From NCBI RefSeq assembly GCF_049306965.1, contig NC_133176.1, positions 48,156,001 through 48,220,000 on the forward strand: a DNA stretch of 64,000 bases. Direction: 5' to 3'. Both the position numbers and the translations under genes were made by a program. Shown here piece by piece: positions 34,612-45,812 of this stretch (position 1 is its first letter; each line of letters opens with the position of its first letter). This DNA comes from Danio rerio. Taxonomy: Eukaryota; Chordata; Actinopteri; Cypriniformes; Danionidae. The notes beneath the pieces are model-generated. The model saw nothing but the letters and a program-made list of their open reading frames with translations, did not search any database and was not told the origin of the DNA.

Positions 34612-37228
34612 TTAGTATCTGACTGAAAGTTTAGGCTCACATAGTAAATAGGCCTCTTTGGTGGGGCAATGAACTGTAAAAATAGGCTCAAAAAGAGCCA
34701 TGATGGCTGCCTTATTCTGAGCATCATCCACTGCTGTCTGACCCCACACATCTTTCATCTGGATTGGATTTAAAAAAGAGAGAGAGAGAAAATGGTTCAT
34801 TTACTGTCATTGTACTTAATTCATTGATTCACACATGAGACACTAAAAGACCATCGTCTAATCATACCAGTGGTGTGGCTCCATATTCCAGTAGTTTTCT
34901 GATCATGAACACATCTCCCAAATAAACCGCCTCATGCATTGCTGTGCGTCCATTATAGTCTTGAGCGTCCATGTCGACGCCTGCTATAGCCCAAGCAAGC
35001 AGAAGACGGTGGTCTTTGATCTGTATCACTCTGTTCAGTGATGAGTTAAACCAAAGAATAGGCTCATAGGCTTATAATATTACATTGTAGGTAAAATGCT
35101 CTGTGTGAGTTTTATGAGTGAGATATTACTGGATCATTTCCATAGCGATTGTCACAGGGGGTTTAGTAACAGTGGCTCCATTAAAGTGCAGGAGGCTGAC
35201 AGCATGATGATGCCTAAAAAGAAGCACATGTATGAACTGGCATCACTGCCATGTCGAGCTGAGAATGTACAAATGATGCATTACTACTCTAATGTAAGCT
35301 TGAAAGAAATTGAGCACAAATGCAGTCATCACTCACTTTGCTTTGGCTCATTCCCTTTTTTATTAGGGAATACTGCCAATTTTTAGCACAATGTTTACAG
35401 AGGGGGTATAAGAGAGAGAGAGAGAGAGAGAAACTAATATACAGTAACTATTTACCTCGATAGCATTTCTTTTTTCTACTATGGATGTCAATGGTTACTA
35501 GTTGTAAGCTTTCTTTAAAATATGTTCTTTTCTGGAAGAAATTCAGACAGGATTGGAACAATGATTGGTAGATAAATGATGACAGAATACAAGAGCACCG
35601 TCTGTATTGAAGAGTACTGTCTGAATTCTCTTAAAATGCCACATTTAATGTGCCATTTAGTCATGCTAGCGATCACATTTTTTAAGATGGGTAAAAACTT
35701 CAAACATAAAGTGATATTACTAATATTTATTATATAGAATAAAAGAAAATACAGAGGTTGTGATGAGCACAGAAGTAGTTGAGGTCCTGATTTCAGAACA
35801 ATGGAGACCTAAATGATAAAATGCCAACTTGTTTCTGGACTTTGGCCAATAAATACACATCATTCCTTCATCAATTTGTTTAAGGTAACATACACTCACC
35901 GGCCACTTTTTTAGGTACACCTTACTAGTACCTTTTGGCTTTGTGGTTGATTGTATATTTCCAGTATCTTGTTGAATCTATGCCAGAGATTTTAGTCCAC
36001 ATTGACACGATAGCATCACACAGTTGCTGCAGTTTTGTCGGCTGCACGTCCATAATGCGAATCTTCCACCACATCCAAAAGGTGCTATACTGGATTGAGT
36101 TCTGGTGACTGTGGAGGCCATTTGAGTACAGTGAACTCACTGTCATGTTCAAGAAACCAGTCTGAGATGATTAACGCTTTATGACATGGCAGGTTATCCT
36201 GCTGGAAGTAGCCATTAGAAGATGGGTACACAGTGGTCATAAATGAACTGACATGGTCAGCAACAATACTCAGGTGGCTGTGGCGTGGACACAATGCTTA
36301 ATTAGTACTAAATGGCTCAAATTGTGCCAAGAAAACATCCCCCACACCATTACACCACCACCACCAGAACTATTGATACAAGGCAGGATGGATTAGAAAT
36401 TTGTTTTACGAGCAACAGGTGTACCTAATAAAGTGGCCAGTGAGTGTATGTAGTCTATAAACAAGTGGCAATAGATGAAACAGTCATTGACATATACAAG
36501 ACAAAAAAAATGTCTGCTAAACCAACTAATCATAAATTTTTTTAGACATACCTGTTCTTAACAGCCATGTATAAGGGGCAGTTTCCTCGGTGGTCCAGAT
36601 GATGCGATGCCCCCTTTGATAACAAGAACTTGATCATGTCTATGTTCCCCAGCTCACAGGCTGTATGAAGGGCCGTGGAATCATCGTAGGTACGATGACT
36701 GACTTCCGTCTTAAGAGGTTTTAAAAATAAATCAATAAATAAATCCCTTTGGGTAATATATAGGCTTGAATCCTGTACATATGTTTAACTTAGGAAACTA
36801 TACGTTTAATAACCTTCTCCAGAAGTCCACTAAGTGCAATGAAATCATTGTTTTTCACAGCGAGGCAAGCAAAAGATGGGATGATTCTGTTAATGAGCGA
36901 TCTCCTCATCTGAGAAATATAGCAAGGTAAACTCAAGCCCAATGAAAATGAATAAGTTACGCTACATTAGTTTGAATTCAAACCTATAACGATGAGACAT
37001 ATAATTAATGTTAAGGTTTTGAATAAATCATCTAGCCTACAAAGCAATTAAAATGGCAATTATTGTTGTCCTGACGCTGCTTGCAAGTGAGTCTGTTCAT
37101 GCCTTGAAGCTTTTGCCGACTATCCAGTCAAGTTTCAGCACTTTGCCGAGTTTGTGTAGGAAGTCTTTGTCTCGGGTCACCACTCCATTGATGATGAGAG
37201 GATTAAAGATGTCCTCTTGGCTCTGCAT
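34612..37228 (-). CDS. Ankyrin-repeat protein resembling the ASPG ankyrin module
   Basis: Five minus-strand exons join in phase to 229 residues: 37103-37228, 36814-36909, 36552-36709, 34868-35030 and 34612-34758. Ankyrin motifs are clear: DDSTALHTACELGNIDMIKF with LLSKGA, HRGNCPLYMAVKNR, DYNGRTAMHEAVYLGDVFMI with RKLLEYGATPL, and DVWGQTAVDDA. RIIPSFACLAVKNNDFIAL and LLLAWAIAGVD resemble the linker and last repeats of the ankyrin region of 60 kDa lysophospholipase/asparaginase (ASPG), but no asparaginase domain is nearby. Oddities: the first exon (MQSQEDIFNPL) would have to use a GC donor (CAAG|GCATG), since a stop follows at once, and the donor at 36814 is GTTATT. If the first exon is untranslated, the protein could start at the ATG that opens the second exon (36909). 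A Tc1 copy fills the third intron and a Tc1 fragment lies 80 bp past the stop. Role unknown, probably protein binding in the cytoplasm. Confidence 0.7.
35455..35590. mobile_element. Fragment of palindromic teleost MITE
   Basis: CTATGGATGTCAATGGTTAC and ATAAATGATGACAGAATAC are phrases of the AGTTCACCC MITE. In an intron of the ankyrin gene. Confidence 0.5.
35892..36448 (-). mobile_element. Tc1-like transposon, internally deleted
   Basis: Ends ACACTCACCGGCCACTTTTT and AAGTGGCCAGTGAGTGTA are inverted. The transposase remnant reads on the minus strand and lacks its first part. In the third intron of the ankyrin gene, in the same orientation as that gene. Confidence 0.92.
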
Positions 37229-37303
37229 CACACAAACTAAGAGAGAGACAGAACTGAAGGTGATTTGTATTTAAAATTAAATCTACAAGTTCAATGGACT
37301 ATA

Positions 37304-37616
37304 AAGCTGCGGTCACACTGGGCTTTTCCTCCCATAGCTTTCCATTCATAAGGACGCGAATGCGTTAGACCGGAAAATTTCGCAGGTTGCTGCAGTGCAA
37401 AGTTCAAGCTTGGTGAACTCTGACCTGCGAAATTGTATCACTTGACTGCGTGAGACCAATCGAGGATCAAAACATGACCTCTCTGGACAGAAGTTTAAAA
37501 CACGGAGCAAATCGCTCGCTTTTTAAATGTCTAATCATCTTGTTTAATCCCGCCCCTTTTCACAGTGCCGTACGACAGTATTTTGCACACACAAACTCTA
37601 GTGTGACCGCAGCTTG
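37304..37616. mobile_element. MITE with CTGCGGTCACACT ends
   Basis: AAGCTGCGGTCACACTGG at the left is inverted as CTAGTGTGACCGCAGCTT at the right; about 310 bp. Internally CGAATGCGTTAGACCGG and TTTCGCAGGTTGC. It lies just upstream of the ankyrin gene's first recognised exon. Superfamily not determined. Confidence 0.8.
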
Positions 37617-37652
37617 TATGCGCATAGTCTACACGTGTTTGTTACTTAAATA

Positions 37653-38801
37653 TACACTCACCGGCTATTTTTATTAGGTACACCTGTCCAACTGCTCGTC
37701 AATGCAAACTTCTACTCAGTTAATCATATGGCAGCAACGCAACACATTTAGGCATGTAGACATGGTCAAGATGATCTGCTGCAGTTCAAACCGAGCATCA
37801 GAATGGAGAAGAAAGGTGATTTAAGTGACTTTGAACGTGGCATGGTTGCCAGACGGGCTGGTCTGATTATTTCAGAAACTGCTGATCTACTGGGATTTTC
37901 ATGCACAACCATATCTATGGTTTACAGAGAATGGTCTAAAATAGAGAAGATATCCAGTGAGTGGCAGTTCTGTGGGTGCAAATGTTTTGTAATGTCAGAA
38001 GAGAATGGCCAGACTGGTTTGAGCTGATAGAAAGGCAACAGTAACTCAAATAACCACTCGTTACAACCGAGGTCAGCAGAAGACCACACAGGGTCCCAAT
38101 CCTGTCAGCTAAAAACAGAAAACTAAGGCTACAATTGGCACAGGCTCACCAAAAGAGGAGAATGGAAGATTGGAAAAACATTGCCTGGTCTGATGAGACT
38201 CGATTTCTGCTGCAACATTTGGATGGTAGGGTCAGAATTTGACATCAACAATATAAAAGCATGGATCCATCCTGCCTTGTATCAATGGTTCATGCTGGTG
38301 GTGGTGGTGTAATGATGTGGGGGATATATTCTTGGCACACTTTTGGGCCCATTATTATTAACTGAACATTGTGTCAACACCAGTCTGCCTGAATATTGTT
38401 GCTGACTATGTCCATCCCCCATCTTCTGATGGCTACTTTTAAATGGATAGCACGCCATGTCATAAAGCGTGAATCATCTTAGACTGGTTTCTTGAACATG
38501 ACAATGAGTTCACTGTACTCAAATGGCCTCCACAGTTACCAGAACTCAATCCAATAGAGCACCTATGAGATGTGGTAGGATGAGATATTTGCATCATGGA
38601 TGTGCAGCCGACAAATCTGCAGCAACTGTGTGATGCTATCATGTCAATATGAGTCAAAATCTCTGAGGAATATTTCCAGTACCTTGTTGAATCTATTTAC
38701 CTACTCTGTTGAAGGATTAAGGCAGTTCTAAAGGTAAAAGGGGTCCAACCTGGTAGTAGCCTACTAGTAAGGTGTACCCAATAAAGTGGCCGGTGAGTGT
38801 A
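37653..38801 (+). mobile_element. Tc1-like transposon, nearly full length but decayed
   Basis: Starts TACACTCACCGGCTATTTTT and ends AATAAAGTGGCCGGTGAGTG. The transposase reading starts at 37803 (MEKKGDLSDFERGMVARRAG), including the N-terminal helix-turn-helix, and is interrupted by stops and small deletions. It is the most complete of the four copies of this family in the window. Confidence 0.93.
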
Positions 38802-39602
38802 AGTGCGTTTCAATTTGAAATAAACCCCATATATAGGCTACTGACCTTTAAATATAGACAGAGTAATCCTAAGAAAACATATTAACTCAAAACTCTCAGT
38901 AGTAGGCCTATTTGTTACATCATTTTTATGTATTTAACATACCTAACAGGATGTAAGGGCGTGATATACTATTCGTTTTTGAAAACCAACACTGAAACAT
39001 ATATTTACAATCCTAAAACTTTAACACGTGTGTTATAAGCCGATTTTCTATACCTCCTCCCTTTTATCAACACATCCGTAATTTGCATCTGATTCAAATC
39101 ATACGAAACCACGCCCAAAACAAGCAAAGAGCGTTGTGTAATGATTGTTCTTCATTTTTGTTCAGTTTTCTAACGAAGTATCATCGCTGTCCCTAGAAAC
39201 AAACCTTAAATCTTGGTGTATATTAGCGAATAGACTGTCTCTGTGAGGTCTGTTGCCTGTGTTGCTATCGGTAACGCATAGCTTATGAATATTAATAAGT
39301 TATGAATGTTTCATAGTCACAGTTTTTAGGGTAAATTTATTTATATATTTCACTTTAACTAATATTATTTCACCAATCTTCTGTAGATATGATTAATTTG
39401 CCAGTTTACAAAGAAGTATTTAAACGCTTTTAAAATATTGCATTACACACGATTAATATTCATGAACCAAGCCCTATCATCCGCTGGACCCTGTCACGTG
39501 ACCGACGCTGTGATTTTTTTTCTTTTTTCTTTTAGGGCTGTAATTATCAGAACAATGGTAAAATAAAACCACAAAAGGCTACATATAAACTTGAAATATA
39601 TC
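38802..39602. other. Intergenic DNA between ankyrin and MS4A genes
   Basis: No gene. An ATTTGCAT octamer lies near 39084 and CpG-bearing DNA at 39.05-39.26 kb could hold the ankyrin gene's promoter or UTR exon; this is weak. Confidence 0.35.
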
Positions 39603-39608
39603 TTTATT
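39603..39608 (-). promoter_or_regulatory. Candidate poly(A) signal of the minus-strand MS4A gene
   Basis: AATAAA on the minus strand, about 230 bases past the stop. Confidence 0.45.
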
Positions 39609-39837
39609 AATAGAAAAACGATCTTTAAAGGTTTATTTTGATATTTTATAAAATCAAACCATTCACATTTATATTTATTTCACATGACATTTAACAGTAC
39701 ATCAGTGCTTTACAGTCTTACACATACAAGCATTACATTTGGTTACAAGCAAAACCACATATATGTATATGAAGTGGATAGTCAAAGGACATCTGATTAA
39801 AATCCAAAAATCTTACACATGGAAATCAAGCCAAATG

Positions 39838-42800
39838 TCATTCGTTCACGATCTGAAAAAGAGGAAAAAAATGCGTAAAGTAGAAAACCATTTCTGAGAT
39901 ACAGTTTAAACAAGATCCTAAATGTTCTAAAAATGCAACCCATTTCAGTGTTTTTTAAAGGTTTATTTCTTAAAGATAAACCATAAATGCTTGAAAATAA
40001 AAGCATAATGGAGTTAACTTTGATTTTTATGCTAAATTGGACACTAATATGTAAAAATTGAGACAACGAATCTAATAAATCCATAGTTTTTTCCCTAAAC
40101 AGAAAATACATCATCAATAAAAGTACAGATCTCACATAATAATAATAATAATAAAAATAATACAATTCTACTATAATGATTCATTTATTTTCCTTCACTT
40201 AGTCCCTTTATTCATCAGGGGTCGCCACAGCAGAATGAACTGACAACTTATCCAACATTTGTTTACAAAGCGGATACCCTCCCAGCTGTAACCCTGTACA
40301 AAGATAACATCCATACTTACTCATCCACAAACATACACTATAGCCAGTTTAGCTTGCTCAATTCACTTATACCGCATGTCTTTGGACTGAGGGGGAAAAT
40401 AGAGGAAACCCACACGAACACGGGGAGAAGATGCAAACTCCACACAGAAATGCCAACTGACCCAGCTGGGGCTTGAACCAGTGACCTTCTTGCTGTGAGG
40501 AGACAGTGCTAACCACTGAGCCACTGTGTCGCCCCTACTATAACGATAATTAAGTATTTTTTAAAAACAACATATTATTTCTCTTACCACATAACCTGTA
40601 AAGGACTTCCTCTGGTTATACAGTATGACTGTAAAAGCTGTGGATAATCCTGTCTGAACCAAACCAACCACGGAGATGGTTGCCTTCACACCTGTGTTGA
40701 AATGCTGTTTAGGAAAAAGAACCCAAACATGAGCATATATTTCTGTTTACATGTCTTTACACCTTTAATATAATACATTAGACACTCAAATAAGAGATAA
40801 ATGCACATACAGTGGCAAAATAGCGATAGTCACACAAGCCATCTGGTCCTTTGCGGCATTCAGTCGCCGGATTGACGGCCATGTCAACATAGTACAGGAT
40901 AAGTGCAATAACTGAGATGACTATGGCCGCACCAGAAATTGCCAAACAAACAGAGACCTAAACACAAGAGCAACTTTAATCAATTTTGTCTTTTGAAACG
41001 CATACAGTCAAATTCATTATCAGTTTTTTTGATTCTTCTCAAATATTTCCCGAGTGATATTTAAATGAGCAAGGAAAATTAGAGAGTATTTCCAATAACA
41101 TTATTTTTTTTTTGGAAAATATCTGATGTTTGATAGTTTAGCTGGAGTAAAGGCATTTCCTTTTTATTTTGGAGGTCAACATTATTAGCCCCTTTAGGAA
41201 GTAAATATTTTCAAGTGGCTACAGAACTAATCACTGCTGTTCAAACGTTATTAACCTACAGTGATTAGCCTAGTTAAGCTTTAAATTGCACTTTAGGCTA
41301 AATTTTAGTATCTTGCCAAATAACTAGTAAAATAATATGTAGTGTTAATATGGCAAAGACAAAGAAAATTAGCAATTGAAATTATTTAGTTTGAAAATGT
41401 GTTGAAAAAACCTTCTCTTCATTAAACTGGAAATATTTTAAAACTAATTTAAATTAATTTCATATCCAACTGTACCTGTAAGTGATTTAGAGTCATTGCT
41501 GATTGATTGACCATGACTGAATTAAATTATGCATGAAATCTGTATATGCTATTGTCTGGAAAACACTCTAATGATGTTTCAAAGTTCAAACTCACTGTCT
41601 TCAAGGTGGGCTTTTTCTCCAATGTTATTGCGGCTGCGCCAGAAATGACTGACTGTTGGGGGAAAAGAAAATAGAAGTTAAGTTACGAATCTCAGCAAAC
41701 AATTGTGTGTTTAGTAGAGGTCTGATAGACATCTAAACATAGACACCTTGGCTAAAACAAGGCTAAGCTTGGGCTGTTAGAGAAAATCTAAAAGACATTT
41801 AAGAATATGCCAAAACTAGTCTAGTGGTCAAAGACAGACTTTATATGTGTAGTCATTTATTTCTGTTTATTTTATCACTAGTTTAGTTTTGGCCAATTAC
41901 CCTGAATACTCTGCCGTGACCCTAATTTGTTATTTAATGATTATTTCCTGAAATAACATTACCATAATACCACTCCACCATGGCACACCGCTGTTAAGGA
42001 TCACTGTCGCATCGCCAAAGAGCAGAGGTATAGCATAGGAAATGATCAGCAGACCTATTACTATCTGAGAGACCTGAAAAGCAATTCAAGAGAGAGAGAT
42101 GCTGTTTAAAGAAAGGTTGAGTTGACATAAATATTTAAATCAGTTGTAAAATGAAAATTTCAGTGTTTGTGTTGTGTGACATCATCTTTTTTTAACACTT
42201 GATTTAAATCTAAAATTCTCTTTTAAACAACAGAGATAAGTAACTGTGCTACAAATATCAGCATTCAATAATACAATTTAATATGGTAATGCATATGCAA
42301 ATTTTTGTTAATGTGGATGCTTCTAATTACTGTGAATTACAGTTTTTGTTTATTTTTGTAGCATACCTTAGGAAGGAAATGGTTGACCTTTTGAGTGGGC
42401 AGTGTCACACAGTGACCAAAGATTAAACAGTTAGCATGGCAGAAAAGTGAATCACTTGTCTAATGTTAATGTAGTCCAGACTTCAATCACAACAAGTGTG
42501 ATTTCACCAACATCTATGTTTATCCTGAAACATTCCTGTTCAAAGATGTAATCCATTACACTATTTTGTAGACATTGTTCGACTAGAACAGTCCACTGCC
42601 TTAATTAACAAAGCAAAGATTTCAACAATCCTTCATTGGAACCAAATACATAACAATTTGATCTCCATTATTAAAACTTAAGTGATTTAATTCAACAACA
42701 TAGGAGAAACATTTAAAATGTTTCAGGATATAGGTGACAACAAACTATTTTTTTTTCTGTTTAATGTTTTACAATAATCTTAGTAGACACTTTCTTCATT

Positions 42801-44857
42801 TATATACTTCTCTGACATTCTGTGAATAGTTTTTTTTCTTTCCTCATATTTATTTACAGGTTTCTGTATGCATACATGTATATATTCATAAATATGTGTG
42901 TTTGTTTGTGTACATATATAATTTGTCATTTTTTTTTTGTTTCATATTGTTATCAACTATGCTATACACATTGAACCAAGTCAATGTTGAGAAATTCTGT
43001 TTATTACTATTGTTGATAACCATGTTTATTAAAAACACAATAAAGTTTAAGTCAAAAAAAAATGTAATCCATACCTAATCACTACCCCTAACCATAACAA
43101 CTCCCCTATAGGACGTGCTAGACCAACATTATAATCAGCCGATCAGTTTTAAGGGACAAGTTTGCCGTTTATGTTAAGCATACAGTAAGGGTTATGTGCT
43201 CCAACTATCAATCCCCTTTTGGGAATAAGTTAGTTGGGATAAGGTTTAGGGTAGGAGTATGGGTTACATTTTTTAAACAGGAATTATGTTCAAGGATTAA
43301 CAAAAATTTAAACCAGGATTGCACTATATTTAGCAAAATCACAACCGCTACAACACTGACAACTGACTACACACATGAAAGAAAAGAAAAGAAAAGGGAA
43401 AACCGAATCACTGTAATCCAATCATCATCTGTTTTCTAGTAAAATAATGAAATATGACTTACGTTAGGATAAACACTTTGAGCTATTTAAAACTGGACAA
43501 CAGACAAAAATACCAAAAAATGAAGATATTGAGAATTAAATTTTGAGAAAATTCTACTTTTAAGACTGTGCTCTGTTTGTTTTCTCAGTATTTTCCCTGA
43601 AGAGATTTTAAAGACTTTGTAGCTCACCTTACTAAGGAAATGTATGACACTAAAAATATTCAAAGATGATTCCTTGAATTTACTAAAAGATTTTTAAATT
43701 AAGTGGTTGTAAACAATGGCTGAATTTAAACAAAAACATTAAGTTAAACATTACTAATTTTAATTTGTTTGTTTAAATTTAACCCATATAAATAGTTTGC
43801 AACAGTTTTGCAGACATCATTTTTTTATGTGACAGCATGTAACTTGCTATTAAAAAAAAAATCCTGTTTCACTAGATTAATAGCCTGAGTGGACAATGTC
43901 ACACAGTGACCAAAGATTCAGCAAATAACATGCCAAAAAAATGAGTCACTTGTCTAATGTTAATATAGTCCAGACTTACAAGGTTTACAACAAGGTTAGT
44001 GTCATTTCTCCATAATCTATGTTTATCCTGAAACATTCCTGTTCAAATATGTAATCCATACCTAATCCCTACCCCTAAACCAACCCCTAAACGATTCCCC
44101 TATAGGACGTGCTACCAACATTATAATCAGCCGATCAGATTTAAGGGACAAGTTTACAGTTAGGTTTATGTGCTCCAACTATCAATAATTTAGTTAGGGT
44201 AAGGTTTAGGAGTATGGGTTACATTTAAAAAAAAAAAAAAAACATATATTAATCCAGAGTTGCATCCTACTTAGCAAAATCACAAGCACACTGATTTATA
44301 ACAGTATCTTATTACTACACACACACAAAAAGAAAATAAAATAAAAACAGAAAAACTGGATCACTGTTATCCAATCCTTATCTGTTTTCTAATAAAATAG
44401 TAGCCTTGCAAAATAATGAAATATGACTTAAACTTTTTGAGCTATTTAAAATTGTACAACAGACAAAAAGACCAAGAAATGAAGATAGATAATGAAATTT
44501 TTAGAAGATTCTACTTCTGCTTTCCTCTGTTTGTGTTCTCAGTATTTTCCCTTGAGATGTTGAGGACTTTGATATTTATTCTGATTTGCACACATTTCTT
44601 TAACACGTTAAATATGACTACTTTATTTATGAAGACACCAGAAAACAAATTTCTTTTGTTCCCTTTAAAACATGAAATTAGGCTACTTTCTGTGAGAATC
44701 TGCTTGAAGTCACAACATGAAGTTCACTCACCCCAAATATTTTGGGCTCCCCCTTCTCGATGCTCTCCCGCAACGCTTTTTGTTTGTCCTCAAGTTTTTC
44801 ATCTACGTATGTTGGACCAGTATTCACGGACAGGTCAGTCGACACCGTCAAGGCCAT
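39838..44857 (-). CDS. MS4A (CD20-like) four-span membrane protein
   Basis: MS4A proteins are four-span plasma-membrane or endosomal proteins of immune and sensory cells (CD20, FcεRIβ). Six exons, 44732-44857, 41963-42073, 41596-41652, 40811-40957, 40588-40704 and 39838-39852, all phase 0, give 190 residues. Residues 1-42 are cytoplasmic (MALTVSTDLSV..EKGEPKIFG). Spans: VSQIVIGLLIISYAIPLLFG (43-62); PWWSGIM then SVISGAAAITLEKKPT (about 73-95), the family's signature around TM2; VCLAISGAAIVISVIALILY (about 101-120); and VKATISVVGLVQTGLSTAFT with VILY (about 153-177). Two cysteines lie in the second outer loop. The C tail is short (RKSFTGYVIVNE). The exon pattern (111, 57, 147 and 117 nt) is shared in part with the divergent gene on the other side. 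It is probably one of the fish ms4a17-type genes; the exact symbol is not certain. Confidence 0.88.
40180..40534 (-). mobile_element. DANA-type SINE, full length
   Basis: Reverse orientation: the tail TTCACTTAGTCCCTTTATTC to the head ACAGTGCTAACCACTGAGCC. Flanks CTACTATAATGA and CTACTATAACGA form the target duplication. Between the last two exons of the minus-strand MS4A gene. Confidence 0.93.
41000..41476. mobile_element. Tc1/mariner-type MITE, diverged
   Basis: Same family and orientation as 1669-2222: ATTATTAGCCCCTTTAGG, CTACAGAACTAATCACTG, CCTAGTTAAGCTTTAAATTG and CTTCTCTTCATTAAACTGG occur in the same order. Ends eroded. Confidence 0.7.
42390..44590. repeat. Tandem segmental duplication in MS4A intron 1
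   Basis: Copy A (about 42390-43625) and copy B (about 43885-44590) share, in order: GTCACACAGTGACCAAAGAT; AATCACTTGTCTAATGTTAA; CTATGTTTATCCTGAAACAT; GTAATCCATACCTAATC; CCTATAGGACGTGCTA; TTATAATCAGCCGATCAG; GAGCTATTTAAAA; and TTCTCAGTATTTTCCCT. Apart from a 505-bp insertion in copy A the copies are about 0.7 kb each and moderately diverged. Confidence 0.88.
42557..43061 (+). mobile_element. 505-bp poly(A)-tailed retro-insertion
   Basis: Ends with AATAAAGTTTAAGTC and a run of A, i.e. poly(A) signal plus tail, and is flanked by an 11-bp duplication ATGTAATCCAT (42546-42556, 43062-43072). Copy B of the surrounding duplication keeps the uninterrupted site near 44049. It looks like a 5'-truncated, LINE-mobilised transcript. 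The source transcript is not recognised; no long reading frame is present. Confidence 0.82.
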
Positions 44858-45229
44858 TTTTCGTCTTCAAGTAAGTCGAGTTTGTAATACGTAACACCCA
44901 GAGTGAAATTCTGCATGAATGGGACCAGTCTGGCCTAAAAAAAACTATCTGCAAGGATTCCGCGCGAGCTTCAAGATGTCCGTAATGTAAAACCAGCACT
45001 AGCGCCTTCTCCTGATTAGAAAACTCGTTAATAATGAGCAATAATTCCACAAAAAATATCAGACTTTCCTTCTCAGAAAAAGACTTTAGACACACCCATG
45101 GATTGAGGAGAAATGGGGGTCTGCCCGGCCCCCTTTTCTCCCTCACAGTAACTTTTAATAAGTGTTTTTTCGACCACTTCGTAAAGCCTCGCTCTTTCGT
45201 TCTAGGATTCTCCTGAACAACACATCGAG
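44858..45229. promoter_or_regulatory. Shared (bidirectional) promoter region of two MS4A genes
   Basis: The minus-strand gene's ATG is at 44857 and the plus-strand gene's untranslated exon ends at a good donor (CATCGAG then GTGAGCC) at 45229. The start sites are therefore at most a few hundred bases apart. No TATA box stands out. Confidence 0.6.
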
Positions 45230-45812
45230 GTGAGCCTGTCGCGTGTTGTTTTACTTGGAAATATGTTTAATAAATTCCTACATGAATCCTATGTTATGTT
45301 ATATATGTTTATATACCCGAGTGTGTGGGTGTGTGTGTTTTATAATGGTATCTTAAAAATCGCGCGGCTGATGCGGGCAGTTGTTTATTTCCAGTGGCTG
45401 TTATGTGTCTTTGTGTTTTTAACAAATAAGATCTGTTTTAGACAACTGGTCAGTCCAGCCTACTTAAGGAGATGAATGATGTGTACCAAAGGTTTTTTCT
45501 CTCTCATAACCCTAACCCTTTTCCCTGCAGTGCTGTTGAGCAATCGGGATTGTCTCAAGCTGCGCTACTCCTCTCTCCAGCCACATTTTCTCTGTTTTAT
45601 ATCCGCCCACTTCCTCTCCTCACAAAGATGTTTTTCTCCTCCAGCATCTGTATTCCCGCAAAACGTTCCATCAATCCGGGGGGATCAGATCATGTTTCAG
45701 TCGGACTCTCTCACCATTATGTCTGATTGTGAGGAGCTATTATAACCACTGATCTGAACTTTCGAATGTTCCTGTTTTTCAGGACATCAGTTGCCTTTCT
45801 GCTGACTTGAAA
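45230..45812. other. First intron of the plus-strand MS4A gene
   Basis: Runs from the donor at 45230 to the acceptor at 45782 (the coding exon starts at 45783, its ATG at 45813). No repeat or coding signal recognised. Confidence 0.6.

Noticed and set aside
35096-35386. 96-codon plus-strand frame
   Set aside because: Lies in an intron of the minus-strand ankyrin gene, has no recognisable domain, no splice context and no coding-like composition.
44416-44874. 152-codon plus-strand frame across MS4A exon 1
   Set aside because: Antisense to a well supported exon and running through duplicated intron sequence; no domain.
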